From: Solobacterium sp.
GTDB taxonomy: Bacteria; Bacillota_I; Bacilli_A; Erysipelotrichales; Erysipelotrichaceae
Direction of reading: 5' to 3'
DNA: 58,504 nt
NCBI GenBank assembly: GCA_017512555.1
Contig: JAFWFE010000047.1
Location: forward strand, 1-58,504
Position numbers and translations under genes: made by a program. Numbering within the stretch: position 1 is the stretch's first letter; the number at the start of each line of letters is the position of its first letter. Under the pieces are notes generated by a model that ran no database searches, was not told the DNA's origin, and saw only the letters and a list, made by a program, of their open reading frames with translations. This document shows, in pieces, positions 1 through 7,055 of the stretch.

Positions 1-94
1 CCAGATTTCTTTCTTTTCCAATTCGCTCCGGTGATTTATGCCTCAGTTTCCATTCGTTGTATATCTCTACCTTTTCCTCATAACTCAGTTTCAT
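1..94 (-). CDS. IS3-family transposase OrfA, N-terminal fragment (partial)
   Basis: Thirty-one codons are visible from an ATG at 94 running off the left edge. The peptide begins MKLSYEEKVEIYNEWKLRH and continues into the first helix of a helix-turn-helix, as in OrfA proteins of IS3-family elements that bind the terminal repeats. An AAGGGG sequence lies upstream of the ATG. The gene is cut by the window edge, so nothing can be said about whether the copy is intact or about the usual -1 frameshift into OrfB. Confidence 0.75.
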   Translation of the reverse strand, partial: MKLSYEEKVEIYNEWKLRHKSPERIGKERNL

Positions 95-117
95 TGAAAA
101 ACACCCCTTAAGTTGTT

Positions 118-141
118 GTTCAACTTTTGGGGTGCAGTTCA
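118..141 (-). repeat. Terminal inverted repeat of the left-hand IS3 element
   Basis: Read on the minus strand it starts TGAACTGCACCCCAAAAGTT and lies 24 nt upstream of the transposase ATG. The repeat at 58365-58388 starts TGAACT and shares the AAAAGT core, as expected for the imperfect ends of one IS family. Only one junction of each copy is visible, so no target duplication can be checked. Confidence 0.7.
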
Positions 142-253
142 TCAGGGTATGATTTTTCTTTTGAGGAATTTCGTTGATTACGGTTATGTAATGTATGGGT
201 GTGTACCTTTACGGCGGCGGTTTTCCTCTCAGACAGAGAGGAAGTGATGTGTC

Positions 254-379
254 ATGGACTTTTCATTATACATCAGTATTCTAAGTCCGGTTCTTTCGGC
301 AATATGTCTTGGAATCGCTCTGAATAATAAAAAAATAACCGCCCCTAAGTTTTTCAATCAGCGGTTATTTCCACACTGA
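254..379 (+). CDS. Candidate type I toxin, 41-aa Fst/TxpA-like membrane peptide
   Basis: A 41-residue ORF (MDFSLYISILSPVLSAICLG...) has one hydrophobic segment of about 20 residues followed by a short basic stretch (NNKK), the plan of Fst/TxpA/holin-like type I toxins. An AGGAAG site lies about 9 nt upstream. The 3' half of the ORF overlaps, on the opposite strand, an intrinsic terminator (stem 334-342/361-369, U-run at 329-335), and a TATAAT on the minus strand at 417-422 would start an RNA of about 80 nt that is fully convergent with the toxin message. This gene geometry is the strongest support. It is not identified by homology search; it could be a chance small ORF. Confidence 0.55.
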   Translation: MDFSLYISILSPVLSAICLGIALNNKKITAPKFFNQRLFPH

Positions 380-410
380 GAGGGACACCGTCATCGGTAC
401 CACCCTTTTC
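329..410 (-). ncRNA. Candidate antisense antitoxin RNA of the type I system
   Basis: Minus-strand transcript predicted from the -10 at 417-422 (start near 410) to the U-run at 329-333. It contains the hairpin AATAACCGC/GCGGTTATT (9 bp) followed by seven Us, which is a good intrinsic terminator on this strand only. It would pair with the 3' third of the toxin message, including its last codons. The GGTACC-containing 5' segment (about 381-405) could form the loop that first contacts the target. All boundaries are inferred. Confidence 0.5.
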
Positions 411-416
411 ATGTAT

Positions 417-444
417 ATTATAACATAATCACCCCGGATATTCA
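417..444 (-). promoter_or_regulatory. Promoter for the antisense RNA
   Basis: Minus strand: -10 TATAAT at 417-422 and a weak -35 TGAATA at 439-444 with a 16-nt spacer. It lies immediately after the stop codon of the zinc-ribbon gene (445-447), so it is not a leader for that gene and points toward the candidate toxin. Confidence 0.5.
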
Positions 445-915
445 CTAATCCCGGAGAAGACCGCCTGTCTGGTTCATATCCTGACCACACTTCGGGCAAC
501 ACAATTTCCCCTGATGTCTGAATCTTCCGTTCATCTTCAGCAGTGTATTACACTTCTCACACTGATGCGGATATCTGCGTACCAGCCGGTAATGCTTTCT
601 CAGATCTTCAGAAGTCACATATCCTGCATCTGCACAGAACTTCTGATGTTCATTCCCTTCTTTCGGCACATACATGGAATAATCAGTTACACAAACATAC
701 TCTCTGCACTGTTCACACAACCCGAATGTATCCTCCGCATTGATAGCGCCGTCAGGATATTCCGCAAAGAACTGTCTGACTTCTTCACCCAGTTTTCCAT
801 CCTTCGCATCCTGCAGTGTCTGCTTGTACACTACCGGGAACAAGCCTCCGATTCCTTCACTGATCTCTGCTTCATATCCGCATGTATCACACTTGTATAT
901 CCTTGTCTGTCCCAT
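445..915 (-). CDS. Zinc-ribbon protein of unknown function, 156 aa
   Basis: The protein has four CxxC knuckles: CDTC near residue 9, CEQC near 67, CEKC near 119 and CPKC near 141, so it probably binds two structural zincs at its N- and C-terminal ends with a charged linker between. A GGAGGAATATAA site precedes the ATG. No enzymatic motif is visible. It is monocistronic, with the antisense-RNA promoter just after its stop. Zinc binding is well supported by spacing; the role is unknown. Confidence 0.75.
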   Translation of the reverse strand: MGQTRIYKCDTCGYEAEISEGIGGLFPVVYKQTLQDAKDGKLGEEVRQFFAEYPDGAINAEDTFGLCEQCREYVCVTDYSMYVPKEGNEHQKFCADAGYVTSEDLRKHYRLVRRYPHQCEKCNTLLKMNGRFRHQGKLCCPKCGQDMNQTGGLLRD

Positions 916-1032
916 TTATATTCCTCCTGTCTTTACTCTTTTTATATTACGTATTCCTGCCCGCAAAAAACATGACAGTGATTCTTCATGGTTTCTTAAT
1001 CATCCCTTAAGAAGTTTGGGAAAGATGTGCAG

Positions 1033-1044
1033 TATAATAGATTC
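1033..1044 (+). promoter_or_regulatory. -10 element placed for a leaderless mtgA transcript
   Basis: TATAAT at 1033-1038 ends 6 nt before the ATG at 1045, and no Shine-Dalgarno is present. With normal -10 to start spacing the transcript would begin on the ATG. No good -35 is visible. Confidence 0.5.
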
Positions 1045-1749
1045 ATGAAATTTCTTCGCCGGTTAGTTCTCTGTATACTTATTATACTCTTTCTGGGAGT
1101 AGGTTTTTTAACCGGCAGCGGATATCTTTGCTACAAGGATTCTGTACAGGAGAAACCCATTCTCACCGCTGTACAGCCATATGTCAACGATCCCGAATTC
1201 GTTTCCTTCAATGACATCGATACAGACTTCGTGAATGCGGTCGTAGCGGTAGAAGACAAGCGTTTCTTTTCCAGGCATGGCTTTGACTGGGTCGCCCTGA
1301 TCCGTGCCATCCTGAATAATCTGCAGGCCGGCAGAGCGGTAGAAGGCGCAAGTACGATCACCCAGCAGACAGCTAAGAATCTCTACTATCTGGGTAAACC
1401 ACGTGGTTTCCGGGAGAAGATTGCGGAAGTATTCATCATGTTTGACATGGAGGAACACTTCACCAAGCGGGAGATCTTCGCCATCTACGCAAACATGAAT
1501 TACTACGGTGACGGATACTGGGGCATCGGTCAGGCATCCCGGGGATACCTTCACAAGGAGCCGGGAAATCTGTCCATTGCCGAAGCAGCCATGCTGGCAG
1601 GAATTCCCAACGCACCGGGAAGATACCAGTGGTCAACCGGTTACGACCTTGCCAAGAAACGCCAGGAGAAAGTTCTTTCGCGAATGTATGAAGACGGGAT
1701 GATCTCCGAGAAGTCCTACCAGGATGCCCTGGCAGAAAAATTACGATAA
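1045..1749 (+). CDS. mtgA: Monofunctional peptidoglycan glycosyltransferase (GT51)
   Basis: This enzyme polymerises lipid II into glycan strands outside the membrane. An N-terminal transmembrane anchor (residues ~5-28) is followed by the GT51 domain with the catalytic-glutamate motif EDKRFF (Glu70), the STITQQ motif near 103 and conserved segments around NYYGDGYWGIGQAS and AAMLAG. At 234 aa it has no transpeptidase domain. I chose the ATG at 1045; the GTG at 1027 is in frame but would put the TATAAT inside the gene. A strong terminator follows directly. Confidence 0.9.
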   Translation: MKFLRRLVLCILIILFLGVGFLTGSGYLCYKDSVQEKPILTAVQPYVNDPEFVSFNDIDTDFVNAVVAVEDKRFFSRHGFDWVALIRAILNNLQAGRAVEGASTITQQTAKNLYYLGKPRGFREKIAEVFIMFDMEEHFTKREIFAIYANMNYYGDGYWGIGQASRGYLHKEPGNLSIAEAAMLAGIPNAPGRYQWSTGYDLAKKRQEKVLSRMYEDGMISEKSYQDALAEKLR

Positions 1750-1783
1750 GACAGATCACTGCGATGAAGATCTGTCTTTTTTT
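1749..1783 (+). terminator. Intrinsic terminator after mtgA
   Basis: Stem AGACAGATC (1749-1757) with GATCTGTCT (1769-1777) followed by a run of seven Ts. Confidence 0.85.
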
Positions 1784-1836
1784 GTGTCTCTGCTTCCAAA
1801 GGCATCCTGTGTATAATGAGTACAGGAGAATGATTT

Positions 1837-2916
1837 ATGAAACTTCAGTATGTATTTGTTCATGGACTTTCCGGCTGGGGAAGCTACGACGAGCAGTATG
1901 CGAAAAACCCGTACTGGGGCATGAAAAACGGTGACCTGATGAACTATCTCCGGGAACTGGGATATGACTGTTATGCGGCGTCTGTAGCCCCGAAAGGAAG
2001 CGCCTGGGACAGAGCGTGTGACCTCTACGCCCAGCTGACCGGTACGGTGACAGACTACGGCGCAGTACACAGCAGAAAAGCAGGACATGAACGCTGCGGC
2101 AAGGACTTCACAAATATCCCTCTGATCAGGGAATGGGACGAGGAACATCCCATCGTCTTGATCGGGCACTCTTTCGGCGGTGCAACGATCCGGTTATTCT
2201 CACAGTTACTGGTATACGGTGACAGTGAAGAAGCTGAAGGTACTCCACCGGAAGAACTCTCCCCGTTCTTCCGCGGAAACAACGCCGGACTGATTCGCGG
2301 TATGGTTACCCTTGCGGCACCACATAACGGCACAACTGCCTATGATCTTTACGAAGACCCGGATTTTGATCCGGCTTCGGTCAAGGTTCCTTTCTCCGCA
2401 AGAATGTTCGCCAAACTCATGGTGATGAACAACCGTACAGAGCCTGACGGCAGAGCTTCCTGGGATTATGCGGCATACGACATGTATATTGATAACGCAG
2501 ACGCACTGAACCAGCGGATTCAGACGATCCCTTCTGTCTATTACTGGTCCTATCCTGCCTGCTGCACAGAGATAAAGAACGGTGTCAGCTGTCCAATCAA
2601 GAGTATTACCGAGCCCTTCTTTGTCCAGACTTCCATGCGTATGGGCGCCTACCAAGGGAGAACCAGAGGCGGAATGGTCATTGATCCCTCCTGGCAGGAA
2701 AACGACGGCCTGGTGAACACGATCTCTGCTAAAGCACCCTCACATTCACCCGCAAAAGAGTACGTGCCAGACAATGTTACACCGGGAGTATGGAATATCA
2801 TGCCTGTATACCCGCATGACCACATGTCCTTTCAGGGAGGTATGATGAAACACCATGATATCTTTCCCTTCTACAAACAAATGATGGAAACCGTGAATAC
2901 CGTACTTGTTGAGTAG
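1837..2916 (+). CDS. Lipase-like alpha/beta hydrolase, cytoplasmic
   Basis: At 359 aa this resembles the staphylococcal/Geobacillus lipase family (I.5/I.6): an early HGLSGWG oxyanion segment, the KYWG-like NPYWG element, the WDRACDLYAQL region and the nucleophile elbow GHSFGG with Ser112. A candidate histidine lies in the PHDHMSF segment near the C-terminus. Family members are normally secreted, but here no signal peptide is present, so it probably acts inside the cell on an ester not known to me. A TATAAT lies at 1813-1818 and an AGGAGA site precedes the ATG. Monocistronic. Confidence 0.85.
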   Translation: MKLQYVFVHGLSGWGSYDEQYAKNPYWGMKNGDLMNYLRELGYDCYAASVAPKGSAWDRACDLYAQLTGTVTDYGAVHSRKAGHERCGKDFTNIPLIREWDEEHPIVLIGHSFGGATIRLFSQLLVYGDSEEAEGTPPEELSPFFRGNNAGLIRGMVTLAAPHNGTTAYDLYEDPDFDPASVKVPFSARMFAKLMVMNNRTEPDGRASWDYAAYDMYIDNADALNQRIQTIPSVYYWSYPACCTEIKNGVSCPIKSITEPFFVQTSMRMGAYQGRTRGGMVIDPSWQENDGLVNTISAKAPSHSPAKEYVPDNVTPGVWNIMPVYPHDHMSFQGGMMKHHDIFPFYKQMMETVNTVLVE

Positions 2917-2941
2917 ATTATCACGCATCAGTAAACAGACA

Positions 2942-2970
2942 CAAAAAAGCCGATCTGTACTAGACCGGCT
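2942..2970 (-). terminator. Terminator of the tRNA-Ile/tRNA-Ala transcript
   Basis: Minus-strand stem AGCCGGTCT/AGATCGGCT (2948-2956 with 2962-2970) followed by six Ts (2942-2947). Confidence 0.85.
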
Positions 2971-2981
2971 TCATTTATTAA

Positions 2982-3057
2982 TGGTGGAGCTTAGCGGGAT
3001 CGAACCGCTGACCCCCTGCTTGCAAAGCAGGTGCTCTCCCAGCTGAGCTAAAACCCC
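2982..3057 (-). tRNA. tRNA-Ala (anticodon TGC)
   Basis: A 76-nt cloverleaf with encoded CCA. The anticodon loop CTTTGCAAG sits in a 5-bp stem, the T loop is GGTTCGATCCC, and the acceptor stem carries the G3-U70 wobble pair that identifies alanine tRNAs. It is cotranscribed after tRNA-Ile. Confidence 0.97.
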
Positions 3058-3078
3058 ATGTATTTCAATTCGGTTATA

Positions 3079-3155
<77 letters not shown>

Positions 3156-3173
3156 ACAACCGAATGCTTAATA

Positions 3174-3202
3174 AATATAGCAAAACCACTTTTCAAAGTC
3201 AA
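3174..3202 (-). promoter_or_regulatory. Strong promoter of the tRNA-Ile/tRNA-Ala operon
   Basis: Minus strand: -35 TTGACT (3197-3202), 17-nt spacer, -10 TATATT (3174-3179) with an extended TGC. The start is about 10 nt before the tRNA-Ile 5' end. Confidence 0.85.
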
Positions 3203-3280
3203 CATGATTTTTCAAAGAATTTAATTCACAGATACAAAAACTTATTGAATGCGGTTACAATATCCAAAAGAGGATGAAAT

Positions 3281-4300
3281 ATGAAAAAGATATTGATGAT
3301 CGGCGGTACAGGTACGATCTCTTCCCCTATCACCCGCCGTCTCTGCAAAGACCCGGAGAACCAGGTATATCTACTCAACAGAGGAAACAAGAATACTCCC
3401 GAACATGCGGAATCCATCATTGCGGATGTCCGTGATACCGATACCCTGCACGAAATTCTGAAAGATAAATCGTTTGACAGTGTGATTGATTTCATCCTGT
3501 ACACCCCTGAGGATGCGGAAGAAAGAGTACGTTTATTCAAGGGAAAGACAAGACAGTATATCTTTATCAGTACCAATGTCGCCCTGAATCATGAATATGT
3601 CCTGGAGATCAATGAAGATCTCCCCGCCGGAAACGACTACTCCAACTACGGCAATATGAAGGCACAATGCGAAGAGATCCTGATGCGTGCGTACCGGGAA
3701 GAAGGTTTTCCGGTAACGATCGTACGTCCCACCCAGACATACTCGGAAAACCGTATTCCCCTGAGTGTCAAGCCCTCTTCTTACTGGGCTGTCGTTTCCC
3801 GGATCCTGCGGGACAAGGAAGTGATCGTACACGGTGAGGGTGAAGGCATCTGGGCAGGAACACATGCGGAAGATTTCGCGCGGTATTTTGTGCCCCTGGT
3901 CAGCCATCCACGCTCAATCGGAGAGATCTATCAGATCATGAATCCGGAGCCGTATACCTGGGATATGTTGTATCATACTCTGGGAGAAATCTACGGTCAT
4001 ACGACCAGGATCGTACATATCCCCGCAGAACTGCTGTCTTACAGTAAACAGTATGCCCTGGGAGAATCTGTCCGCGGTGACAAGCACTACTCCTGTCTGT
4101 TTGATATACACAAGATTCAGGAGATCTCCGGAGACCTGTCCTTTACCATATCCATGCGTAAGGGGCTGGAAATGTACAAGGAGTACATGGATGAACATCC
4201 GGAGCTGAAGAAAGAAGACCCTGCATTTGAACAGTGGTGTGATGATACGATTGCGTTATACCGTAAACTGCAGGATGAATTTGCGGAAGAGATCCGCTGA
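3281..4300 (+). CDS. NAD(P)-dependent epimerase/dehydratase family protein (extended SDR)
   Basis: At 339 aa it shows an N-terminal Rossmann motif GGTGTIS (residues 8-14) and the catalytic YxxxK pair at Tyr123/Lys127, followed by an extended-SDR substrate domain. It most resembles UDP-sugar epimerase-like proteins, but the substrate cannot be read from sequence. An AGAGGAT site precedes the ATG and a TACAAT lies further up. It is first in a probable three-gene operon with the CorA-type transporter (14 nt downstream) and a nuclease-like protein. Confidence 0.85.
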   Translation: MKKILMIGGTGTISSPITRRLCKDPENQVYLLNRGNKNTPEHAESIIADVRDTDTLHEILKDKSFDSVIDFILYTPEDAEERVRLFKGKTRQYIFISTNVALNHEYVLEINEDLPAGNDYSNYGNMKAQCEEILMRAYREEGFPVTIVRPTQTYSENRIPLSVKPSSYWAVVSRILRDKEVIVHGEGEGIWAGTHAEDFARYFVPLVSHPRSIGEIYQIMNPEPYTWDMLYHTLGEIYGHTTRIVHIPAELLSYSKQYALGESVRGDKHYSCLFDIHKIQEISGDLSFTISMRKGLEMYKEYMDEHPELKKEDPAFEQWCDDTIALYRKLQDEFAEEIR

Positions 4301-4314
4301 GAAAGGACAAACCC

Positions 4315-5229
4315 ATGTATTGTTACAAGATATGTTCCACATTGGAAAAGAAAGATACCTTTAACGGTGAACAACCCTATGTCCTCGTCATGAACGATCA
4401 GGAATGGCCGCAGTTTTCCGAGGAGAACTTCGACGGCATTGATGAAGTATTTAATCTGAATGATATACGTATTACGAAGGCAGAAGTACACTACAGCACG
4501 CTTTCCGGTACAATCGCCATCCCGGACCGTCAGGATATCAACGCTGATCCCAGCACTTTCGCGTATGTCCTGGATAAACGAGGTATTGTCTTCCTGGATA
4601 ACGGTACAACTGTCTATGACATCCTTGAGCACATCAGTCAGAACTATCACTGGCACCATCCTTCCCTGGAACGTTTCCTGTACATATTCCTTCTCGCTAC
4701 GGTCAAAGACGATCTCTTTGTTCTGGAAGACTATGAAAAAGATCTGAACCAGATTGAGGATGCTTTCCTCTCGGGAAATACAGACATGGATCTCTTCTAC
4801 CACGTCAATGAACTGCGCGGAGAATTCCTGGATCTGCGTACACACTACGAACAGCTGATTGATCTCAGCCAGGTCATGGAAGAGAACGAAAACAACTTCT
4901 TCGCTTCCGGCAATCTGCGTTACTTCCGCTTATTCAACGAGCGTGTTTCCCGGCTGATGGATATTCTCAATTCCCTGCGTGAATATACTCTGCAGGTACG
5001 TGATCTGTATCAATCCCAGCTGGATGTACGTCAGAACCGTGTCATGACCTTACTGACCATCGTCACTACGATATTCATGCCTCTGACCCTGATTGCCGGT
5101 TGGTACGGCATGAACTTCCGGTATATGCCGGAACTGGAATCCCCGCACGGATATCTGATTGTCATTGTTCTTTCGGTAATCATTGTGATTGCGGAACTGT
5201 ACTACTTCAAGAAGAAGAAACTTCTGTAA
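4315..5229 (+). CDS. CorA-family divalent metal transporter
   Basis: A 304-residue protein with a soluble N-terminal alpha/beta domain, long helices and two C-terminal transmembrane segments. The first ends in the family signature YGMNF (residues 264-268) that forms the pore mouth of Mg2+/Co2+ CorA channels, and the protein ends in a basic tail (FKKKKLL). AAAGGA precedes the ATG. Substrate (Mg2+, Co2+, or Zn2+) is not decidable. It is in the middle of a three-gene operon. Confidence 0.92.
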   Translation: MYCYKICSTLEKKDTFNGEQPYVLVMNDQEWPQFSEENFDGIDEVFNLNDIRITKAEVHYSTLSGTIAIPDRQDINADPSTFAYVLDKRGIVFLDNGTTVYDILEHISQNYHWHHPSLERFLYIFLLATVKDDLFVLEDYEKDLNQIEDAFLSGNTDMDLFYHVNELRGEFLDLRTHYEQLIDLSQVMEENENNFFASGNLRYFRLFNERVSRLMDILNSLREYTLQVRDLYQSQLDVRQNRVMTLLTIVTTIFMPLTLIAGWYGMNFRYMPELESPHGYLIVIVLSVIIVIAELYYFKKKKLL

Positions 5230-5231
5230 TC

Positions 5232-5822
5232 ATGTTGTATGACAAAGATATACGGGAACCGTTGTTTGACTTTCTGGAGATGACCTGCGGTACGATCCGT
5301 ATCCTGGAAGAAAAGACCATGGGTAAGGCACGTGCGGATATCCTGATGGTTACCGGCGAAGGCCTGTACGGCATAGAAATCAAGAGTGACGCCGATACCT
5401 ACACACGGTTAAAGAAACAGGTACGTTACTACGACCAGTACTGTGACTACTGTTACGCGGCAGTAGGCACAAGACATGCCCTGCACATCGGGGAACATAT
5501 CCCCTCTCACTGGGGAATCATCACTGTCGATGAAGAAGACCACCAGCCGGATTTCTACATCCTCCGGCGTCCCGCAAAGAACCCCAGGGATACCTTGAAG
5601 AAGAAACTATCCCTGTTATGGCGTCCGGAACTGGTGCATCTCCTGCAGAAAAACAAGCTCCCCGCGTACAAACAGAAAAGCAAGAAGTTTGTCAACGAAG
5701 CACTATTGAAGAAAGTTCCGGCAGAGATTCTTCACCGGCAGATTCTCGAAGAATTATTTGAGCGTGACTATACCTTGATTGAAGAAGAAATCAGGCAGTA
5801 TAAACAGAAAAAAGGAGGCTGA
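5232..5822 (+). CDS. sce7726-like / PD-(D/E)XK-type protein
   Basis: Starting at the ATG 2 nt after the corA stop, this gives 196 aa; a longer in-frame ORF would overlap corA and is less likely. The segment GKARADILMV, followed by YGIEIKSD and a helix with QVRYYDQY, fits the D...ExK core of restriction-endonuclease-like folds as seen in sce7726/MmcB-like proteins. The C-terminal half is lysine rich and helical. A nuclease or DNA-binding role is inference. Translation is probably coupled to the transporter gene. Confidence 0.65.
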   Translation: MLYDKDIREPLFDFLEMTCGTIRILEEKTMGKARADILMVTGEGLYGIEIKSDADTYTRLKKQVRYYDQYCDYCYAAVGTRHALHIGEHIPSHWGIITVDEEDHQPDFYILRRPAKNPRDTLKKKLSLLWRPELVHLLQKNKLPAYKQKSKKFVNEALLKKVPAEILHRQILEELFERDYTLIEEEIRQYKQKKGG

Positions 5823-5830
5823 ACGCCTCC
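5808..5830 (-). terminator. Terminator of the LysR gene, overlapping the 3' end of the convergent gene
   Basis: Minus-strand stem GGAGGC/GCCTCC (5825-5830 with 5814-5819) followed by a TTTTTT run. On the plus strand there is no T-run. Confidence 0.8.
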
Positions 5831-6714
5831 TACATTTCGTTATAGATCCGGCTTAACTCCTGTAACAATTCCGGATAACTGAAGTTTGTGCCATAAACAA
5901 TATTGATTTCCCGGATCATACTCATATTCTCAATCGGCAAGGCTGCCAGAAGTTTCTTCTTCGTATCATCCAGGCAGGCACTCTTGGGAAGTACCGACAC
6001 ACCATATCCTCTCCGCACAAGATTCTTGATCGTCGCTATATTATCTACTTCCAGAATCACATCAAATTCATCAATACTGATATTCTGGCTCTCCAGAGAA
6101 GCGATAAACAAGTTACGTGTACCGGAATTCGGCAGACGCAGGATCAGCTTCTCTTTTTTGATATCCTGGACCGTGACGATATTCTTCTCTGCCAGGATAT
6201 GATTCGGAGCTGTCACCAGCATCAGGCTGTCCATATCCAGCTGCATCTGGTTCAGCGCAGGATCGTTGATCTTACCGTCAATGATGGCGAAATCCAGTTC
6301 AAAGTTCTTGAGTTTCTCTCTCAGTTTATCCAGGGTATCCGTAATCAGTTTTACCGATACTCCCGGGTAAGAAGTCACGTATTTGGCGAGTGCTTCCGAA
6401 ATGCGGTTACTCTCCACCGTATGTGTGATCCCGATGTTCAGGGACAACGTACCGCTGGCCTGGTCAGCCAGATCACTCTTCATGTTGTTGTACAGGGACA
6501 ACATCGTCCTAGCACATTCGACAACTCTTTCCCCTTCACGGGTAAGGATCAGATGATTCCCCGCACGTTCAAAAATCTTTACTCCGGTTTCATTTTCCAG
6601 AGCGCGGATATGCTGAGAGATGGCGGGCTGTGTCAGGTTCAGTGCTTTGCCTGCCTGCGTGTAATTTCCTGTCTCCACGACTTTCAACAGGGTATATATT
6701 TTGGAATCCAACAT
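5830..6714 (-). CDS. LysR-family transcriptional regulator
   Basis: At 294 aa it has the standard length. The N-terminal winged helix-turn-helix (residues ~3-62: TGNYTQAGKALNLTQPAISQ...) is followed by a two-lobed effector domain. An ACGGAGAAG site precedes the ATG. Its target is unknown. It is separated by a 341-nt AT-rich spacer from the divergent membrane-protein gene at 7056, which is a possible target but has no visible metabolic link to it. Confidence 0.93.
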   Translation of the reverse strand: MLDSKIYTLLKVVETGNYTQAGKALNLTQPAISQHIRALENETGVKIFERAGNHLILTREGERVVECARTMLSLYNNMKSDLADQASGTLSLNIGITHTVESNRISEALAKYVTSYPGVSVKLITDTLDKLREKLKNFELDFAIIDGKINDPALNQMQLDMDSLMLVTAPNHILAEKNIVTVQDIKKEKLILRLPNSGTRNLFIASLESQNISIDEFDVILEVDNIATIKNLVRRGYGVSVLPKSACLDDTKKKLLAALPIENMSMIREINIVYGTNFSYPELLQELSRIYNEM

Positions 6715-7055
6715 GGTTACTTCTCCGTTCTATGCATGATGTACCCGCAGAAATCACAGGTCTGGAACTTTTCTTTCCGGAAAATGAATACTCTCTGTCA
6801 AGTTCATCATAAATATGTGAAATACTTATGTAAAATCACAATTCCTGATATATTCATAAATATTTTTTATACTTAGTCAAAATAATGTATGCGTTTACAA
6901 AACTCTATTTCAAGATAATCGAAAAAACAATCAAGCAACAGTATAAATGTTTGTTATTCACGTGCTTTCTTCTATAAGTATATCTTTTACATGATAATAA
7001 TCTCTTATGCAGGGATAAAAAGACATAATGGGAGAATATCTGCTATATTGTATTC
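6715..7055. other. AT-rich intergenic region between LysR gene and membrane-protein gene
   Basis: This 341-nt spacer is much more AT rich than its surroundings. It should hold the LysR promoter on the minus strand and the promoter of the gene at 7056 (extended -10 TGCTATATT, 7041-7049). Several TTATAAG/ATAAGTAT-like segments could be LysR T-N11-A sites, but I cannot choose among them. No coding region or RNA gene is evident. Confidence 0.6.
7041..7055 (+). promoter_or_regulatory. Extended -10 placed for a leaderless transcript
   Basis: TGC followed by TATATT (7044-7049) ends 6 nt before the ATG at 7056. No Shine-Dalgarno is present. Confidence 0.5.

Larger units (their letters stand above)
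1..141 (-). mobile_element. Right (5') end of an IS3-family insertion sequence, truncated by window start
   Basis: The first ~141 bases hold the beginning of a minus-strand transposase gene preceded by a terminal inverted repeat whose outer end is near position 141. The N-terminal peptide (MKLSYEEKVEIYNEW...) matches the OrfA/HTH start of IS3-family, IS150-like elements. The rest of the element lies to the left of the window. A matching C-terminal fragment of an IS3 OrfB in the same orientation sits at the far right end of the window. Family assignment is by recognition; subgroup is inference. Confidence 0.8.

Noticed and set aside
514..975. Plus-strand ORFs opposite the zinc-ribbon gene
   Set aside because: They are shadows of 445-915: no SD, no coding-like composition, and the minus-strand ORF has clear CxxC motifs.
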